A stretch of DNA of 64,000 bases. Source: Bradyrhizobium prioriisuperbiae (GTDB lineage: Bacteria; Pseudomonadota; Alphaproteobacteria; Rhizobiales; Xanthobacteraceae). The notes under the pieces are model-generated. The model was not told the DNA's origin, made no database searches, and saw only the letters and a program-made list of their open reading frames with translations. The stretch lies in the NCBI RefSeq assembly GCF_032397745.1, contig NZ_CP135921.1, positions 8,792,501 through 8,856,500 of the forward strand. Direction: 5' to 3'. Made by a program: the position numbers and the translations under genes. This document shows positions 24,987 through 34,077 of the stretch, one piece after another; position 1 is the first letter of the stretch; every line of letters starts with the position of its first letter.

Positions 24987-25730
24987 GTGATTTTTCGTTC
25001 AATCGTCTTTTCGGCCATGGTCGCCGGGTTCATTGTCGGCGCGCTGATCACGGTGGTGCAGCAGTTCGGCACCGTGCCGCTGATCCTGAGGGGCGAAACC
25101 TACGAGAAGACCGCGGAAAAGCCGGCGGCCTCCGCCAACAAACCAGCCGTCACTGTCGGACATGCCGACCACGACCATGCCGGCCACGACCATACTGAGG
25201 CGTGGGAGCCGCGCAACGGCTGGGAGCGCAACTCCTATACCGCCGCGGCCAACATCCTGACCGCGATCGGTTTCGCGCTGCTTTTGGCGGGAGTTTTCGC
25301 ACTGCGCGGCCTTGTCGTGACATGGCATGAAGGTTTGCTGTGGGGGCTCAGCGGCTTTGCCGTGTTCACGATCGCGCCCGGTCTTGGCCTGCCGCCCGAA
25401 CTTCCGGGCATGCCGGTGGCTCCGCTGTTGGCGCGCCAGATCTGGTGGGTCGGGACGGCGGCGGCAACGGCCGGCGGACTGGGCCTGCTGTTTCTCCGGC
25501 GCGCGCCGTGGGCCGCAGTGCTCGGCATCGCGCTCCTGATCCTACCGCATGCGATCGGCGCGCCACAGGTTGAGAATGCCCACAGCATCGTGCCGGAAAC
25601 CCTGTCGCATCGCTTCGTCGTTGCCGCCACGGTCACCAGCCTGCTGTTCTGGAGCCTGCTCGGCAGCGTAACCAGCGTGGCCTATCGATACTTTTCAGCA
25701 CCGGCGTCTGTCACAATTCCCGCGGCATAA
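24987..25730 (+). CDS. cbtA: Cobalt transporter subunit CbtA
   Basis: The 247-residue protein has about five membrane helices and a loop with a histidine/aspartate-rich metal-binding cluster (HADHDHAGHDHTEAW, residues about 57-71), as expected for CbtA. It starts with a GTG or ATG close to the cbtB stop and completes the CbtAB system thought to import cobalt for cobalamin synthesis. The B12-riboswitch operon follows on the same strand. Confidence 0.92.
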   Translation: MIFRSIVFSAMVAGFIVGALITVVQQFGTVPLILRGETYEKTAEKPAASANKPAVTVGHADHDHAGHDHTEAWEPRNGWERNSYTAAANILTAIGFALLLAGVFALRGLVVTWHEGLLWGLSGFAVFTIAPGLGLPPELPGMPVAPLLARQIWWVGTAAATAGGLGLLFLRRAPWAAVLGIALLILPHAIGAPQVENAHSIVPETLSHRFVVAATVTSLLFWSLLGSVTSVAYRYFSAPASVTIPAA

Positions 25731-25771
25731 CGAACCCGCACGACCGAACCGTGTATGACACTTTCAGCGTG

Positions 25772-25800
25772 TTGACGCTCGGGTAGTGACCACCTATCGT
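25772..25800 (+). promoter_or_regulatory. Promoter of the riboswitch-controlled operon
   Basis: TTGACG (25772-25777) and TATCGT (25795-25800) are separated by 17 bases. The expected transcription start is about 25807, exactly where the cobalamin riboswitch fold begins. Confidence 0.6.
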
Positions 25801-25807
25801 CATTTTG

Positions 25808-25985
25808 ACGGTTCCCTTCGGGGATCAAATGGGAATGCGGTGCGGGCCTGACCTGATATCGGGCCTCATGCCGCAGCTGTCCCCGCAACTGTAAACGGCG
25901 AGCCATCGTCACATGCCACTGGGCCGCAAAAGCTCGGGAAGGCGACGAAAGCGAATGACCCGTGAGCCAGGAGACCTGCCGTCAG
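25808..25985 (+). promoter_or_regulatory. Cobalamin riboswitch
   Basis: Conserved aptamer elements occur in order: GGTTCCC with a TTCGGGG loop, AAATGGGAATGCGGTGCGGG, CCGCAGCTGTCCCCGCAACTGTAA, GCCACTGGGCCGC, GGGAAGGC, and the B12 box AGCCAGGAGACCTGCC (25965-25980). The fold ends about 90-120 bases before the receptor start codon. Downstream GC-rich sequence (GGGCGGGGGCGTCCTGG) may form the expression platform. It should turn the TonB receptor and PepSY operon off when adenosyl- or methylcobalamin is abundant. Confidence 0.95.
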
Positions 25986-26103
25986 TCGTGGTCACACGCG
26001 AGCACATCGGGCGGGGGCGTCCTGGTGGGAGCCGAACCGTTGCCGGAAAGGTGACGGGGAGACTGCGTTCGCGGTGACGTGCCACGTAACCGCGAGTTGC
26101 CTG

Positions 26104-28383
26104 ATGATCCCGCGTTCCTATGCCGCGCTGAGACGAAGCGCCGGCCTGCTGTGCTCCCTCACCTTATCTTCCATGCTGATGCCATCAGACGGCCGGAGTC
26201 AGACCGCCACGCGGCCCGGCTCGCTCGACCCGATCGAGATCTCTCCGGCACCCGCCGCCCGCAACAAGCCGGCGCGGGCCAGCAACACACGCGGGCGTGC
26301 CGCTGCCGTCGCTTCGCGGCAGGCGGCCCGTTCAGCCGGCGGCACCTCTCCCCCCACGACGTCACTACAAGCAGCCGCGGCCAAGCCGGCGCTCGACCTG
26401 ACGCAACGCACCGCGACTGGCAGCCGGCTCAACCTGACGCCACTGCAAACGCCGGCCAGCGTCGAGAGTATCAGCGCGCAGACCATCAGCGAGCGAGGCC
26501 AGCACAACGTACTCGACGCGGTGACCCAGAACGCCACCGGCATTACTGCGACTCCGCAGCCGGGTAACGGCGGTATCTCCTTCACTTCTCGCGGCTTCTC
26601 GGGCGCCAACTCGGTGATGACGCTTTATGACGGCACCCGTTTCTATCCGGGGGCCGGCACCATCACCTTCCCATACGACACCTGGTCGGCAGAACGCATC
26701 GACGTGCTGCGCGGCCCGGCGTCGGTGCTGTATGGCCAGGGCGCGATCGGCGGCGTCATCAACGTGGTCCCGAAGAAGCCGCTCGATGTCCAGCGCAACG
26801 AAGCCGAGCTGTCGCTGGACACCAATCTGACGCGGCGACTGTCGGTGGACAGCGGCGGCCCGATCAGCCCCAACGTCAGCTATCGCCTGGCCGCCACCGG
26901 CAATATGTCCGACGGCTGGGTCGACCGCGACAAGACCTCGAACCTCGCGATCTCCGCCGCGGTGCGGCTGCAGGCGGCGGACAACCTCGCCTTCACCTTC
27001 TCCAACGACTACGCCGACCGCAGGCCGTCGCGCTATTTCGGTGCGCCGCTGATCAACGGCACGTTGGACGACTCACTACGGTTCAAGAACTACAATGCAC
27101 TCGACAGCCGCATCCGCTATCAGGACAACTGGACCCAGTTCAAGACCGAGTGGGATGTCAACGACAGCGTCACGGTGCGCAACACGATGTACACCCTGAC
27201 CACCCGCCGGCACTGGCGCGATATCGAATCTTATTCATTCAATCCAGCCACCGGGAAGATCGATCGCAGTGACTATATCGAGATCCTGCACGATCAGACC
27301 CAGGTCGGCAACCGAATGGATGCCACCATCCGCGGCCACCTGTTCGGCTTCAAGAACGAAACCGTGGTCGGCTTCGACGTCAACCGGATTGCCTTCACTC
27401 ACACCAACAACTCGCCCTATGCCGGTGCGTCGTCGGTCGATCTCTATAGTTTCAATCCAGGATCATTCTTCGACACCACCAGCCCAACCGCTCTCGGCTT
27501 CCGTTCCGTCACTAACCAGTATTCGGTGTTCGCAGAGGACCGGCTGACGCTGTCCGATCAGCTCACGGTGATCAGCGGGGTGAACTTCGATCAGCCAACC
27601 ATCAACCGCACCGACTACCGCAATCCGGCAAACAGCTTCGAGACCGCGCTGTCGGGCACGAGCTGGCGGACCGGCGTGGTCTACACCCCGATCAAGGATC
27701 TCGCGTTCTACGGCCAATACACCGTCGGCACCGATCCGGTCGGCACCCTGATCACGACGAGCGCTGCGCAGAAGAACTTCACTCTGACCACCGGCAAACA
27801 GATCGAGGTCGGCGTCAAACAGTCGTTCTGGAACGGGCGTGGCGAGTGGACGCTGGCCGGCTATGAGATCGTCAAGAACAACCTGCTCGCTGCCGATCCG
27901 ATCAGTCCGAACAAAGTTCAGCAGATTGGACAGCAATCGTCGCGCGGCATCGAGGCCTCGCTCGGCCTGGTGCTGGACTACGGCTGGCGGCTCGACGCCA
28001 ACCTGGCGCTGTTGCGCGCGAAGTATGACGACAATCCCCAGTCGGTCGGCGGCGTGCTGGTCAATTATGCCGGCAACGTTCCGACCAACGTTCCGCAGCA
28101 GTTGTCGAATATCTGGGCGACATGGGACTTCGCACCGAACTGGTCGGTCAACGGCGGCGTGCAGATTGTCGGCAAGACCTATGCAGACAGCGCCAACACG
28201 CTCGCCATCCCCAGCTACGCCGTTGTCAATGCGGGCCTGCGCTGGAAGCCCGATGCCAACACCACGGTGGCGCTGCGTCTCTACAATCTATTCGACAAGG
28301 TCTATGTGACGTCGGGCAATACCGATCAGTGGATGCTCGGCATGCCGCGCACGGCGGAGCTCTCCGTCAATGTGAAGTTCTGA
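26104..28383 (+). CDS. TonB-dependent outer-membrane receptor (siderophore-receptor type)
   Basis: The roughly 759-residue protein has a signal peptide, an Ala/Pro/Arg-rich linker (about 30-100), a plug domain (TPASVESISAQTISERG, VLRGPASVLYGQGAIGGVINVVPK) and a 22-strand barrel ending in aromatic SVNVKF. The plug resembles FhuA/FpvA-type ferrisiderophore receptors rather than the shorter BtuB. A cobalamin riboswitch lies directly upstream, so the ligand is more likely cobalamin, a corrinoid or a cobalt chelate. A GTG at 26074 would add ten residues; the ATG at 26104 gives the better signal peptide. Confidence 0.88.
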   Translation: MIPRSYAALRRSAGLLCSLTLSSMLMPSDGRSQTATRPGSLDPIEISPAPAARNKPARASNTRGRAAAVASRQAARSAGGTSPPTTSLQAAAAKPALDLTQRTATGSRLNLTPLQTPASVESISAQTISERGQHNVLDAVTQNATGITATPQPGNGGISFTSRGFSGANSVMTLYDGTRFYPGAGTITFPYDTWSAERIDVLRGPASVLYGQGAIGGVINVVPKKPLDVQRNEAELSLDTNLTRRLSVDSGGPISPNVSYRLAATGNMSDGWVDRDKTSNLAISAAVRLQAADNLAFTFSNDYADRRPSRYFGAPLINGTLDDSLRFKNYNALDSRIRYQDNWTQFKTEWDVNDSVTVRNTMYTLTTRRHWRDIESYSFNPATGKIDRSDYIEILHDQTQVGNRMDATIRGHLFGFKNETVVGFDVNRIAFTHTNNSPYAGASSVDLYSFNPGSFFDTTSPTALGFRSVTNQYSVFAEDRLTLSDQLTVISGVNFDQPTINRTDYRNPANSFETALSGTSWRTGVVYTPIKDLAFYGQYTVGTDPVGTLITTSAAQKNFTLTTGKQIEVGVKQSFWNGRGEWTLAGYEIVKNNLLAADPISPNKVQQIGQQSSRGIEASLGLVLDYGWRLDANLALLRAKYDDNPQSVGGVLVNYAGNVPTNVPQQLSNIWATWDFAPNWSVNGGVQIVGKTYADSANTLAIPSYAVVNAGLRWKPDANTTVALRLYNLFDKVYVTSGNTDQWMLGMPRTAELSVNVKF

Positions 28384-28387
28384 GACG

Positions 28388-29836
28388 ATGCGGCGCAGGC
28401 TGATCCGACAGGCCCGGCGGTGGCTGTACATCACCCACCGCTGGATCGGCATCGGCACCTGCCTGTTGTTCGCGATGTGGTTCGTCTCCGGCGTCGTGAT
28501 GATGTACGTGGCGTTCCCCGGCCTCACCGACAGCGAGCGCTGGGCGGCGTTGCCGCCGATCGCCTGGGACAAGGTGCAGGTGACGCCGGATCGGGCGATG
28601 GCGGTCGCGGGGCTCAAGACCTACCCCCGCGATCTTCGCCTCGCCATGCTCAATGACACGCCGGTCTATCGGTTGCTGGGCTGGGACGGCGTGCGCAAGA
28701 CCGTGTCGGCGGTCGATGGCCAGGTGATCGACAGCATCGCGCCGGAACGCGCCCTTGCCGTAGCGCGATTTCATCCCGGCGCGATAGCTCCACAAATGGT
28801 GGAGACGGTCGAGCGCGACCAGTGGTCCGTGACCGCACGTTATGACCCGCTGCGGCCGCTCTATCTGATCGCGCTCGGCAACCGTGAGGGAACACAACTC
28901 TATGTCTCGTCGCGCACCGGCGAGATCGCGCTCGACACCACGCGGACCGAGCGGGTGTGGAACTGGCTGGGATCGATCCCGCACTGGATCTATCCCACCG
29001 TGCTGCGCAAGGACGGCGCCGCCTGGCGGCAGGTGGTGCTCTGGGTCTCCGGGACCTGCATGGTGGCGGCGGTGACCGGCTTCTGGATCGGCATCCTGCG
29101 AATGCGGCTGCGCCGCCGCTATGCCGGCGGCGCGGTGACGCCCTATCGCGGCTGGATGGCCTGGCATCACATCGCCGGGCTGATCGGCGGCATCTTCCTG
29201 CTGACCTGGATGTTCAGCGGCTGGCTGTCGGTCAATCCCGGCGAGTCCTTTTCCGGACGCGCCACGCCGCGCGACGCTTTGGTGCGCTATGCCGGCAACG
29301 AGACGCCGCACATTGTTGCGAACTTTCAATCCAGACCACGACCCGGTGCAGTGGAAGCACGATTTGTCTGGCTCGGTGGCCGACCGTTGATGGTGCTGAC
29401 CGATGGCGACAGCCGCCGGACCGTCGCCGATCCGGTCACGGGCGCCGCGATATCGCTCTCCGACGATGAGATCGTCGACACGGCGAAACGGTTGCTTCCA
29501 GAGGCCGTGATCAACCTGCGCCAGCGACTCACGCAACCCGACGCCTACTGGTATTCGCATCATCAGGCTCGTCTCTTCCCGGCGTTACGAGTTGGCTTCG
29601 ACGATGACGCTCACACCTGGTTCCACATCGATCCACGGACCGGAGACATCCTCGGCCGCACCGATGACAGCCGCCGGACCTATCGCTGGCTGTTCAACGC
29701 GCTGCACAGCCTCGATTTTGCTTTGCTGCTGCAATATCGCCCAGCTTGGGATGCGGTGGTGTGGCTGCTGTCGCTGATCGGGCTGATCACGTCGGTCAGC
29801 GGTATCGTGATCGGCTGGCGGCATCTGGTGCGTTAG
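28388..29836 (+). CDS. PepSY-domain membrane protein (PepSY_TM family)
   Basis: The 482-residue protein has an N-terminal helix (WIGIGTCLLFAMWFVSGVVMM), PepSY-like extracytoplasmic segments (with AVDGQVID), a central helix pair near residues 220 and 260, and a C-terminal helix (WLLSLIGLITSVSGIVIGW). This is the architecture of PepSY_TM proteins found beside TonB receptors, several of which are implicated in periplasmic reduction of ferric chelates. It begins 4 bases after the receptor stop, so it shares the B12 riboswitch. Here it may reduce or release a cobalt or corrinoid ligand. Confidence 0.85.
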   Translation: MRRRLIRQARRWLYITHRWIGIGTCLLFAMWFVSGVVMMYVAFPGLTDSERWAALPPIAWDKVQVTPDRAMAVAGLKTYPRDLRLAMLNDTPVYRLLGWDGVRKTVSAVDGQVIDSIAPERALAVARFHPGAIAPQMVETVERDQWSVTARYDPLRPLYLIALGNREGTQLYVSSRTGEIALDTTRTERVWNWLGSIPHWIYPTVLRKDGAAWRQVVLWVSGTCMVAAVTGFWIGILRMRLRRRYAGGAVTPYRGWMAWHHIAGLIGGIFLLTWMFSGWLSVNPGESFSGRATPRDALVRYAGNETPHIVANFQSRPRPGAVEARFVWLGGRPLMVLTDGDSRRTVADPVTGAAISLSDDEIVDTAKRLLPEAVINLRQRLTQPDAYWYSHHQARLFPALRVGFDDDAHTWFHIDPRTGDILGRTDDSRRTYRWLFNALHSLDFALLLQYRPAWDAVVWLLSLIGLITSVSGIVIGWRHLVR

Positions 29837-29855
29837 CGACCACGACACGGCCGTC

Positions 29856-29933
29856 GTAGCCCGCATGAGCGAAAGCGAAATGCGGGACGGTCCTCGCGGT
29901 GATCCCGGGTCTCGCTACGCTCACCCGGGCTAC
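29856..29933. repeat. Dispersed palindromic repeat (GTAGCC-bounded)
   Basis: This roughly 78-base inverted repeat starts GTAGCCCGCATGAGCG and ends GCTCACCCGGGCTAC. The arms pair imperfectly over about 30 bases. A related copy lies at 36112-36188. It separates the PepSY gene from the convergent broken gene. Confidence 0.75.
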
Positions 29934-29936
29934 GCG

Positions 29937-30346
29937 TCAAAAGAATTTTCCGAGGAACGTCGCCGCATCATCCGAGATACCGACGATCTTGTTGGTCGCC
30001 TGGCGATAGAATTTGAAATTGAGTTCGGTGCCGGGCCGGCCATCGCCCCAGTCGGTGAGAGGCTTGAGGTCGGCGCGTCCCAGTGGCCGTTTTGCAAGCG
30101 CGGTGCGTTTGATGGAGACGCTCACGCGCGGCGTCTGCCTGATAACGCCGCGTTTCTTCGTGACCGCTTCCACTGATGTGACAAGCCGCGCGCGATGAGG
30201 CCCTGCCCACCCTCATTCTCGCTGGCGAACACAAAAATCGTGTCGCCTTCCGAGATATCCTTGCCCCCATACATGGTCTTTTGCGCGATGAATACAAACG
30301 CCTTCGCCCGTGGATCGTCAATCTCGGCCTTGATTGCGAACGCCAT
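29937..30346 (-). pseudogene. Frameshifted small conserved protein
   Basis: Two minus-strand reading frames join into one protein of about 136 residues. The first (start 30346) runs AFAIKAEIDDPRAKAFVFIA to NEGGQGLIARGL. The second resumes VTSVEAVTKKRGV and ends FKFYRQATNKIVGISD...LGKFF. The switch is near 30180-30190, where GGCTTGTC would restore the frame if it read GGCCTTGTC. A single C deletion, or a sequencing error, explains it. The fold may be PUA/EVE-like, but this is a guess. Confidence 0.7.
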
Positions 30347-30400
30347 GCGCCGTCACTCCCACCGCAACGGGAACCACTCTCATCTCGCCCGCTGAAACCG

Positions 30401-31768
30401 TCAATCGGCAGCTCGCAGCACCGGCTCCGCAGATATCGAGGCATGATAATGACGCATCTTCAGCAGCACCGCGAGCGCTGCGATCGTCGCCGGCACCGCC
30501 AGGACGCCGATGATGAGCTGGAAACCCCAGCCCAAGCTGAGCAGGATGCCGCCCATGAACGCACCGAGGATGGCGCCGAAGCGGCCGATGCCAAGCATCC
30601 AGCTCACGCCGGTGGCGCGACCGACGGTCGGATAGAAACCCGCCGCCAGCGGTGACATCGAGGTCTGCGATCCGCTCATAAAGAAGCCCGCCATGAACAC
30701 CGCGGCGCTGAGGACCACGAGATTGGCCGAGACCTGCGCGATCACGACCAGCATCACGGCCCCGAGCAGATAGGACACCGCGATCGACACATGCGCGTTG
30801 GTGCGATCCATGCACCAGCTGACGACCAGCGCGCCGATGGTGCCGCCGAGCTGAAACATGGCGCCGATCACCACCGCCTGCTCGATGGGAAGGCCAGCCG
30901 ATGTGATCAGGGTCGGCAGCCAGCTGGTCAGGAGATAAATGACAATCAGGCCCATGAAGAAGGTGACCCAGACTGCGATAGTGCCGAAACCGAGGCCGTT
31001 GTCGAACAACACACCAAGCGACGGACGCTCGCTGGTCCGGGCTCCACCGTTGACGAAGCGGGTATTGTCGCCGATCCGCAGGGACGGATCGATGCGCCGC
31101 ACGATCGTCGCGATCGCGTCACGCCGGCCGGTGCCGCGGGCAACCAGATACTGGATCGATTCCGGCAGCGCGACGGCGAGCACCAGTGCCAGCAGCAGCG
31201 GTGCGACGCCGCCGGTGACGAACACGCTCGGCCAGCCGAAATGCGGGATCATTGCCGCGGCGACAAAGCCGCCGCCCGCCGAACCCAGGGTGAATCCGGA
31301 GAACATCAGCGTGATCAGCAGTGAGCGCCGGCGAGCCGGGCAATATTCGGCGGTGAGCGTGGTCGCGTTCGGCATGGCCGCGCCGAGGCCGATGCCGGTG
31401 AGGAAACGAAGCACGGTGAGTTCGGTGAGGCCGGTGGCCACCGCCGAAACCAGGCTGAACACGCCGAAGAAGGCCAGCGCAGCGATCAGCACCCATTTGC
31501 GGCCGACACGATCGGCCAGGGGGCCAGCCACCAGCGCGCCGACCGCGAGCCCGAAGAAGCCGACGGTGAGCAGCTGCTTGAGATCCGGCGGCGGTAATTG
31601 CCACGCCTTGCTCAGCGCCGGTGCCACAAAGCCGACGGCCGCGGTGTCGAAGCCGTCGAGGAACGCCACCAGGAAGCAGAGCGCGAGCGTCAGCCATTGG
31701 AACGGCGAGACCGGACGCTCATCGATGAAGTGCTGGACATCGAGCGTGGCGGATTGAACGGCAGGCAT
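30401..31768 (-). CDS. MFS aromatic-acid/H+ symporter (AAHS family)
   Basis: The 455-residue, 12-helix protein has the AAHS motif DGFDTAAVGFVAPALS in helix 1 and DRVGRKWVL in the first cytoplasmic loop, as in PcaK/BenK-type carriers of 4-hydroxybenzoate, benzoate or related acids. The ATG at 31768 follows GAGGA. It is downstream of a SnoaL-like gene on the same strand and near an IclR regulator, consistent with uptake of an aromatic acid. Confidence 0.88.
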   Translation of the reverse strand: MPAVQSATLDVQHFIDERPVSPFQWLTLALCFLVAFLDGFDTAAVGFVAPALSKAWQLPPPDLKQLLTVGFFGLAVGALVAGPLADRVGRKWVLIAALAFFGVFSLVSAVATGLTELTVLRFLTGIGLGAAMPNATTLTAEYCPARRRSLLITLMFSGFTLGSAGGGFVAAAMIPHFGWPSVFVTGGVAPLLLALVLAVALPESIQYLVARGTGRRDAIATIVRRIDPSLRIGDNTRFVNGGARTSERPSLGVLFDNGLGFGTIAVWVTFFMGLIVIYLLTSWLPTLITSAGLPIEQAVVIGAMFQLGGTIGALVVSWCMDRTNAHVSIAVSYLLGAVMLVVIAQVSANLVVLSAAVFMAGFFMSGSQTSMSPLAAGFYPTVGRATGVSWMLGIGRFGAILGAFMGGILLSLGWGFQLIIGVLAVPATIAALAVLLKMRHYHASISAEPVLRAAD

Positions 31769-31873
31769 GGCGTATCCTCGGTTGGCCGCGGACAGCGGCG
31801 ATCGATCGCCCGGGGTTGAGGCCCCGGGTCGGATCATGAATTAGCGGATGAATGAGATCGGCGACGGCGTCCG

Positions 31874-32470
31874 TCAGGCCGGCGCGAGCCACGCCCGTCC
31901 TTCTGCGTACAGCGTCTCGACTTCGGCGTTCCTGAGCCCCGGCATGTCGCGCTTGACGCGATAACCGATCTCTTCCTGGATGTAAGCGAGATGCCGATAG
32001 CCGACCGGATATTGCGCGAGCTTGTCCTGGTCGAGTTTGAGCACAGCCGCGGGATCGACCGGATCGATGCGATCCTTTTCATAAATCGGCTGGCGGCGCA
32101 CCAGCCCCCATTTGCCGCTGCGCTTCTCGAGGAAATCGTAGAACCGGCCGGTGCAGACCACATCGCATTCGATGCCATGGACCGGCCCACGCTGGGAGAT
32201 GGTCATCTTGGTTTGCGCGATGGCCCTGGTGTCGGTGAGATCGATGCTGGTGCCACCAAGGAAATGCAGGATACTGACACCCTTGGCCCAGCCCTCCTGG
32301 GTAACGCGAATGAAGTCCGTTGCCGAGCCCTGAAACCAGGTGGCCGACATCCAGCCGTCCTCATGCCACACCGTGGCGAAGCGCTCCCAGTCACCAGCGT
32401 CGCGCCACACCGCCCAGTTCTCGACGAGGTCGCGGATCGCAAGCCGATCCAGCAGATGCGAGTCGTTCAT
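31874..32470 (-). CDS. SnoaL/NTF2-like protein, dioxygenase beta-subunit-like
   Basis: The 198-residue protein (DRLAIRDLVENWAVWRDAGD, then WHEDGWMSATWF) has the NTF2-like fold of SnoaL-type enzymes and ring-hydroxylating dioxygenase beta subunits. No alpha subunit is adjacent. It is divergent from the IclR gene and precedes the AAHS carrier, so it is probably part of the same aromatic-acid regulon. Catalytic role unknown; it may be an isomerase, dehydratase or ligand binder. Confidence 0.75.
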   Translation of the reverse strand: MNDSHLLDRLAIRDLVENWAVWRDAGDWERFATVWHEDGWMSATWFQGSATDFIRVTQEGWAKGVSILHFLGGTSIDLTDTRAIAQTKMTISQRGPVHGIECDVVCTGRFYDFLEKRSGKWGLVRRQPIYEKDRIDPVDPAAVLKLDQDKLAQYPVGYRHLAYIQEEIGYRVKRDMPGLRNAEVETLYAEGRAWLAPA

Positions 32471-32606
32471 ATGTGTTTCCTCTCTTTGTCGCTGCCGGCA
32501 GTTCAAAGCTCGCGCTTCAACGCCGCATCGATGGAATACCTGCCCCGTTCAACCCGACCGCGCGGCCTCTGAAGAAACCTCTCGACAAGCACGCGTTGTT
32601 GGGATA

Positions 32607-32624
32607 GGTTTTAGTATGAAAACT
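32607..32624. promoter_or_regulatory. Candidate IclR operator
   Basis: GGTTTT-AGTATG-AAAACT, a near-symmetric A/T-rich element, lies directly before the IclR start codon in the 164-base divergent gap. Five of six arm positions pair. It could serve both the IclR gene and the divergent SnoaL/MFS genes. Confidence 0.35.
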
Positions 32625-32634
32625 GGTAGTTCTT

Positions 32635-33402
32635 ATGAAACTTGACCCCACCTCATCTGTCAAGTCTGCGGACCGCGCGTTCGACATTCTCGAATACGTT
32701 GCGGACGCGGCCGAGCCGCCGTCGTTCTCACAAATGCTGGTGGATTTACGCATTCCGCGCAGCAGCCTGTTTCATTTGCTGAACAACCTGCTGGGGCGCG
32801 GCTACCTCGAACAAGATTCCGTGACCGACCGCTACCGGGTCGGCGATCACGTGCGCCAGCTGGCGAAGAAAATCTCGGGGCCACCGCTGGCGACGCTGGT
32901 CGCGCCGTTCCTCAAGCAGCTGACCAACGAATTGAACGAAACAGCCGGATTCTATGTCGGGGACGGCAACACGGTCGAAACCATCGCCTCCACCACCAGC
33001 AGCCAGGCGCTGGCCTACACCATGAAGGTTGGGGAGCGTGCGCCGCTCTATGCGGTTTCCAGCGGCAAGATCACGCTGTCACGCATGTCGCCCGGCGAGT
33101 TCGATGCCTATCTCAAGGACCTGAAGTTCGAAGCGGTTACGCCGCAGACCATCACATCCAAACGAGGGCTGCGCGAAGATCTCGCGATCGTCCGGCAAAC
33201 CGGTTTCGCCCACTCGCGCGAGGAGTTCACGCCCGGCATCACCGGCATGGCCACCGCAGTCGAGCATAACGGCCGCTTTTTCGGTGCGCTGAACCTCGCC
33301 GTCCCCACGGTCCGGTTCAACGACGAGCGGGAAGCCGTCTTCCGCCGCCAGCTCGCCATCGTGGCCGCGGCGCTCGGCCAGATGCTCGCGTCACGGACGT
33401 GA
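32635..33402 (+). CDS. IclR-family transcriptional regulator
   Basis: The 255-residue protein has an N-terminal winged helix (SADRAFDILEYVADA, SFSQMLVDLRIPRSSLFHLLNNL) and a C-terminal GAF-like IclR effector domain (YTMKVGERAPLYAVSSGKI, VQHR-type loop replaced by REEFTPGITGMA). The ATG at 32635 gives a normal length. It is divergent from the SnoaL/AAHS genes and probably controls them in response to an aromatic acid. Confidence 0.9.
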   Translation: MKLDPTSSVKSADRAFDILEYVADAAEPPSFSQMLVDLRIPRSSLFHLLNNLLGRGYLEQDSVTDRYRVGDHVRQLAKKISGPPLATLVAPFLKQLTNELNETAGFYVGDGNTVETIASTTSSQALAYTMKVGERAPLYAVSSGKITLSRMSPGEFDAYLKDLKFEAVTPQTITSKRGLREDLAIVRQTGFAHSREEFTPGITGMATAVEHNGRFFGALNLAVPTVRFNDEREAVFRRQLAIVAAALGQMLASRT

Positions 33403-33487
33403 CGACCGACAGCCACCGCTCCGTCAGTCAAGGTAGATCCGCTTGCTAGCGTTGTGCTTTCCGAGCTACTGAAAACTACATCGCGCG

Positions 33488-34009
33488 ATGGTTGCCATGA
33501 CAGATATTTTTGATCTTGCGAACTTTCTCCCCTATCTGCTCAATCGCGCTGGCGTCAAAATCGGATTGTCCTTCGCACGTGACATCGAGCCGCTCGGCGT
33601 CACCCTTCCGATGTGGCGCGTCATGGTCGCCTTGTGGGAAAGTGGCGACCAGCGCCTGGGCGACCTTGCCGAGCGCACCAGCATCGATTTCTCCACCCTG
33701 TCACGCCTTCTCCTGAACCTGCAGCGGCGGCAGTTCGTGGCGCGGCGCCGATCCGGCGTGGATGGCCGCGCCTTGAGCGTAAGCCTGACCGAAAAAGGGC
33801 GCGCCATCACCGAACGGATCATTCCGATCGCCCGCCACTACGAAGACGTCGCAACACAAGGCCTCGGCGAGGCCGACCAGAAGCGCCTCCGGAAGATGCT
33901 GGTGCGGCTGTTCACCAACATCCAGACCTTCGACGCCGAATACACAGCCCGGCAACAGACTGAGGTGAAGAAAAAGCCCGCGCGTCGCAAAGCCAAAACC
34001 CGGGCCTGA
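33488..34009 (+). CDS. MarR-family transcriptional regulator
   Basis: The 173-residue winged-helix protein has LPMWRVMVALWESGD, LAERTSIDFSTLSRLLLNLQRR as the recognition region and a wing SGVDGRALSVSLTEKGR. It has a Lys/Arg-rich tail (KKKPARRKAKTRA). The start may be ATG 33488 or 33497. It is convergent with the flavin monooxygenase gene, and the 22-base palindrome in that operon's promoter (35927-35948) is a good candidate target. Confidence 0.88.
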   Translation: MVAMTDIFDLANFLPYLLNRAGVKIGLSFARDIEPLGVTLPMWRVMVALWESGDQRLGDLAERTSIDFSTLSRLLLNLQRRQFVARRRSGVDGRALSVSLTEKGRAITERIIPIARHYEDVATQGLGEADQKRLRKMLVRLFTNIQTFDAEYTARQQTEVKKKPARRKAKTRA

Positions 34010-34077
34010 TGCGCCTTCAACCCAGCCCCTTCCCTAACTTCGCTGTGCATCACAGCACAGCACGCCAATGCAGCCGA

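Noticed and set aside
34042..34056. Short hairpin between MarR and the flavin monooxygenase
   Set aside because: Six base pairs, GCTGTG/CACAGC, with a 3-base loop and no T-run; too weak to call a terminator.
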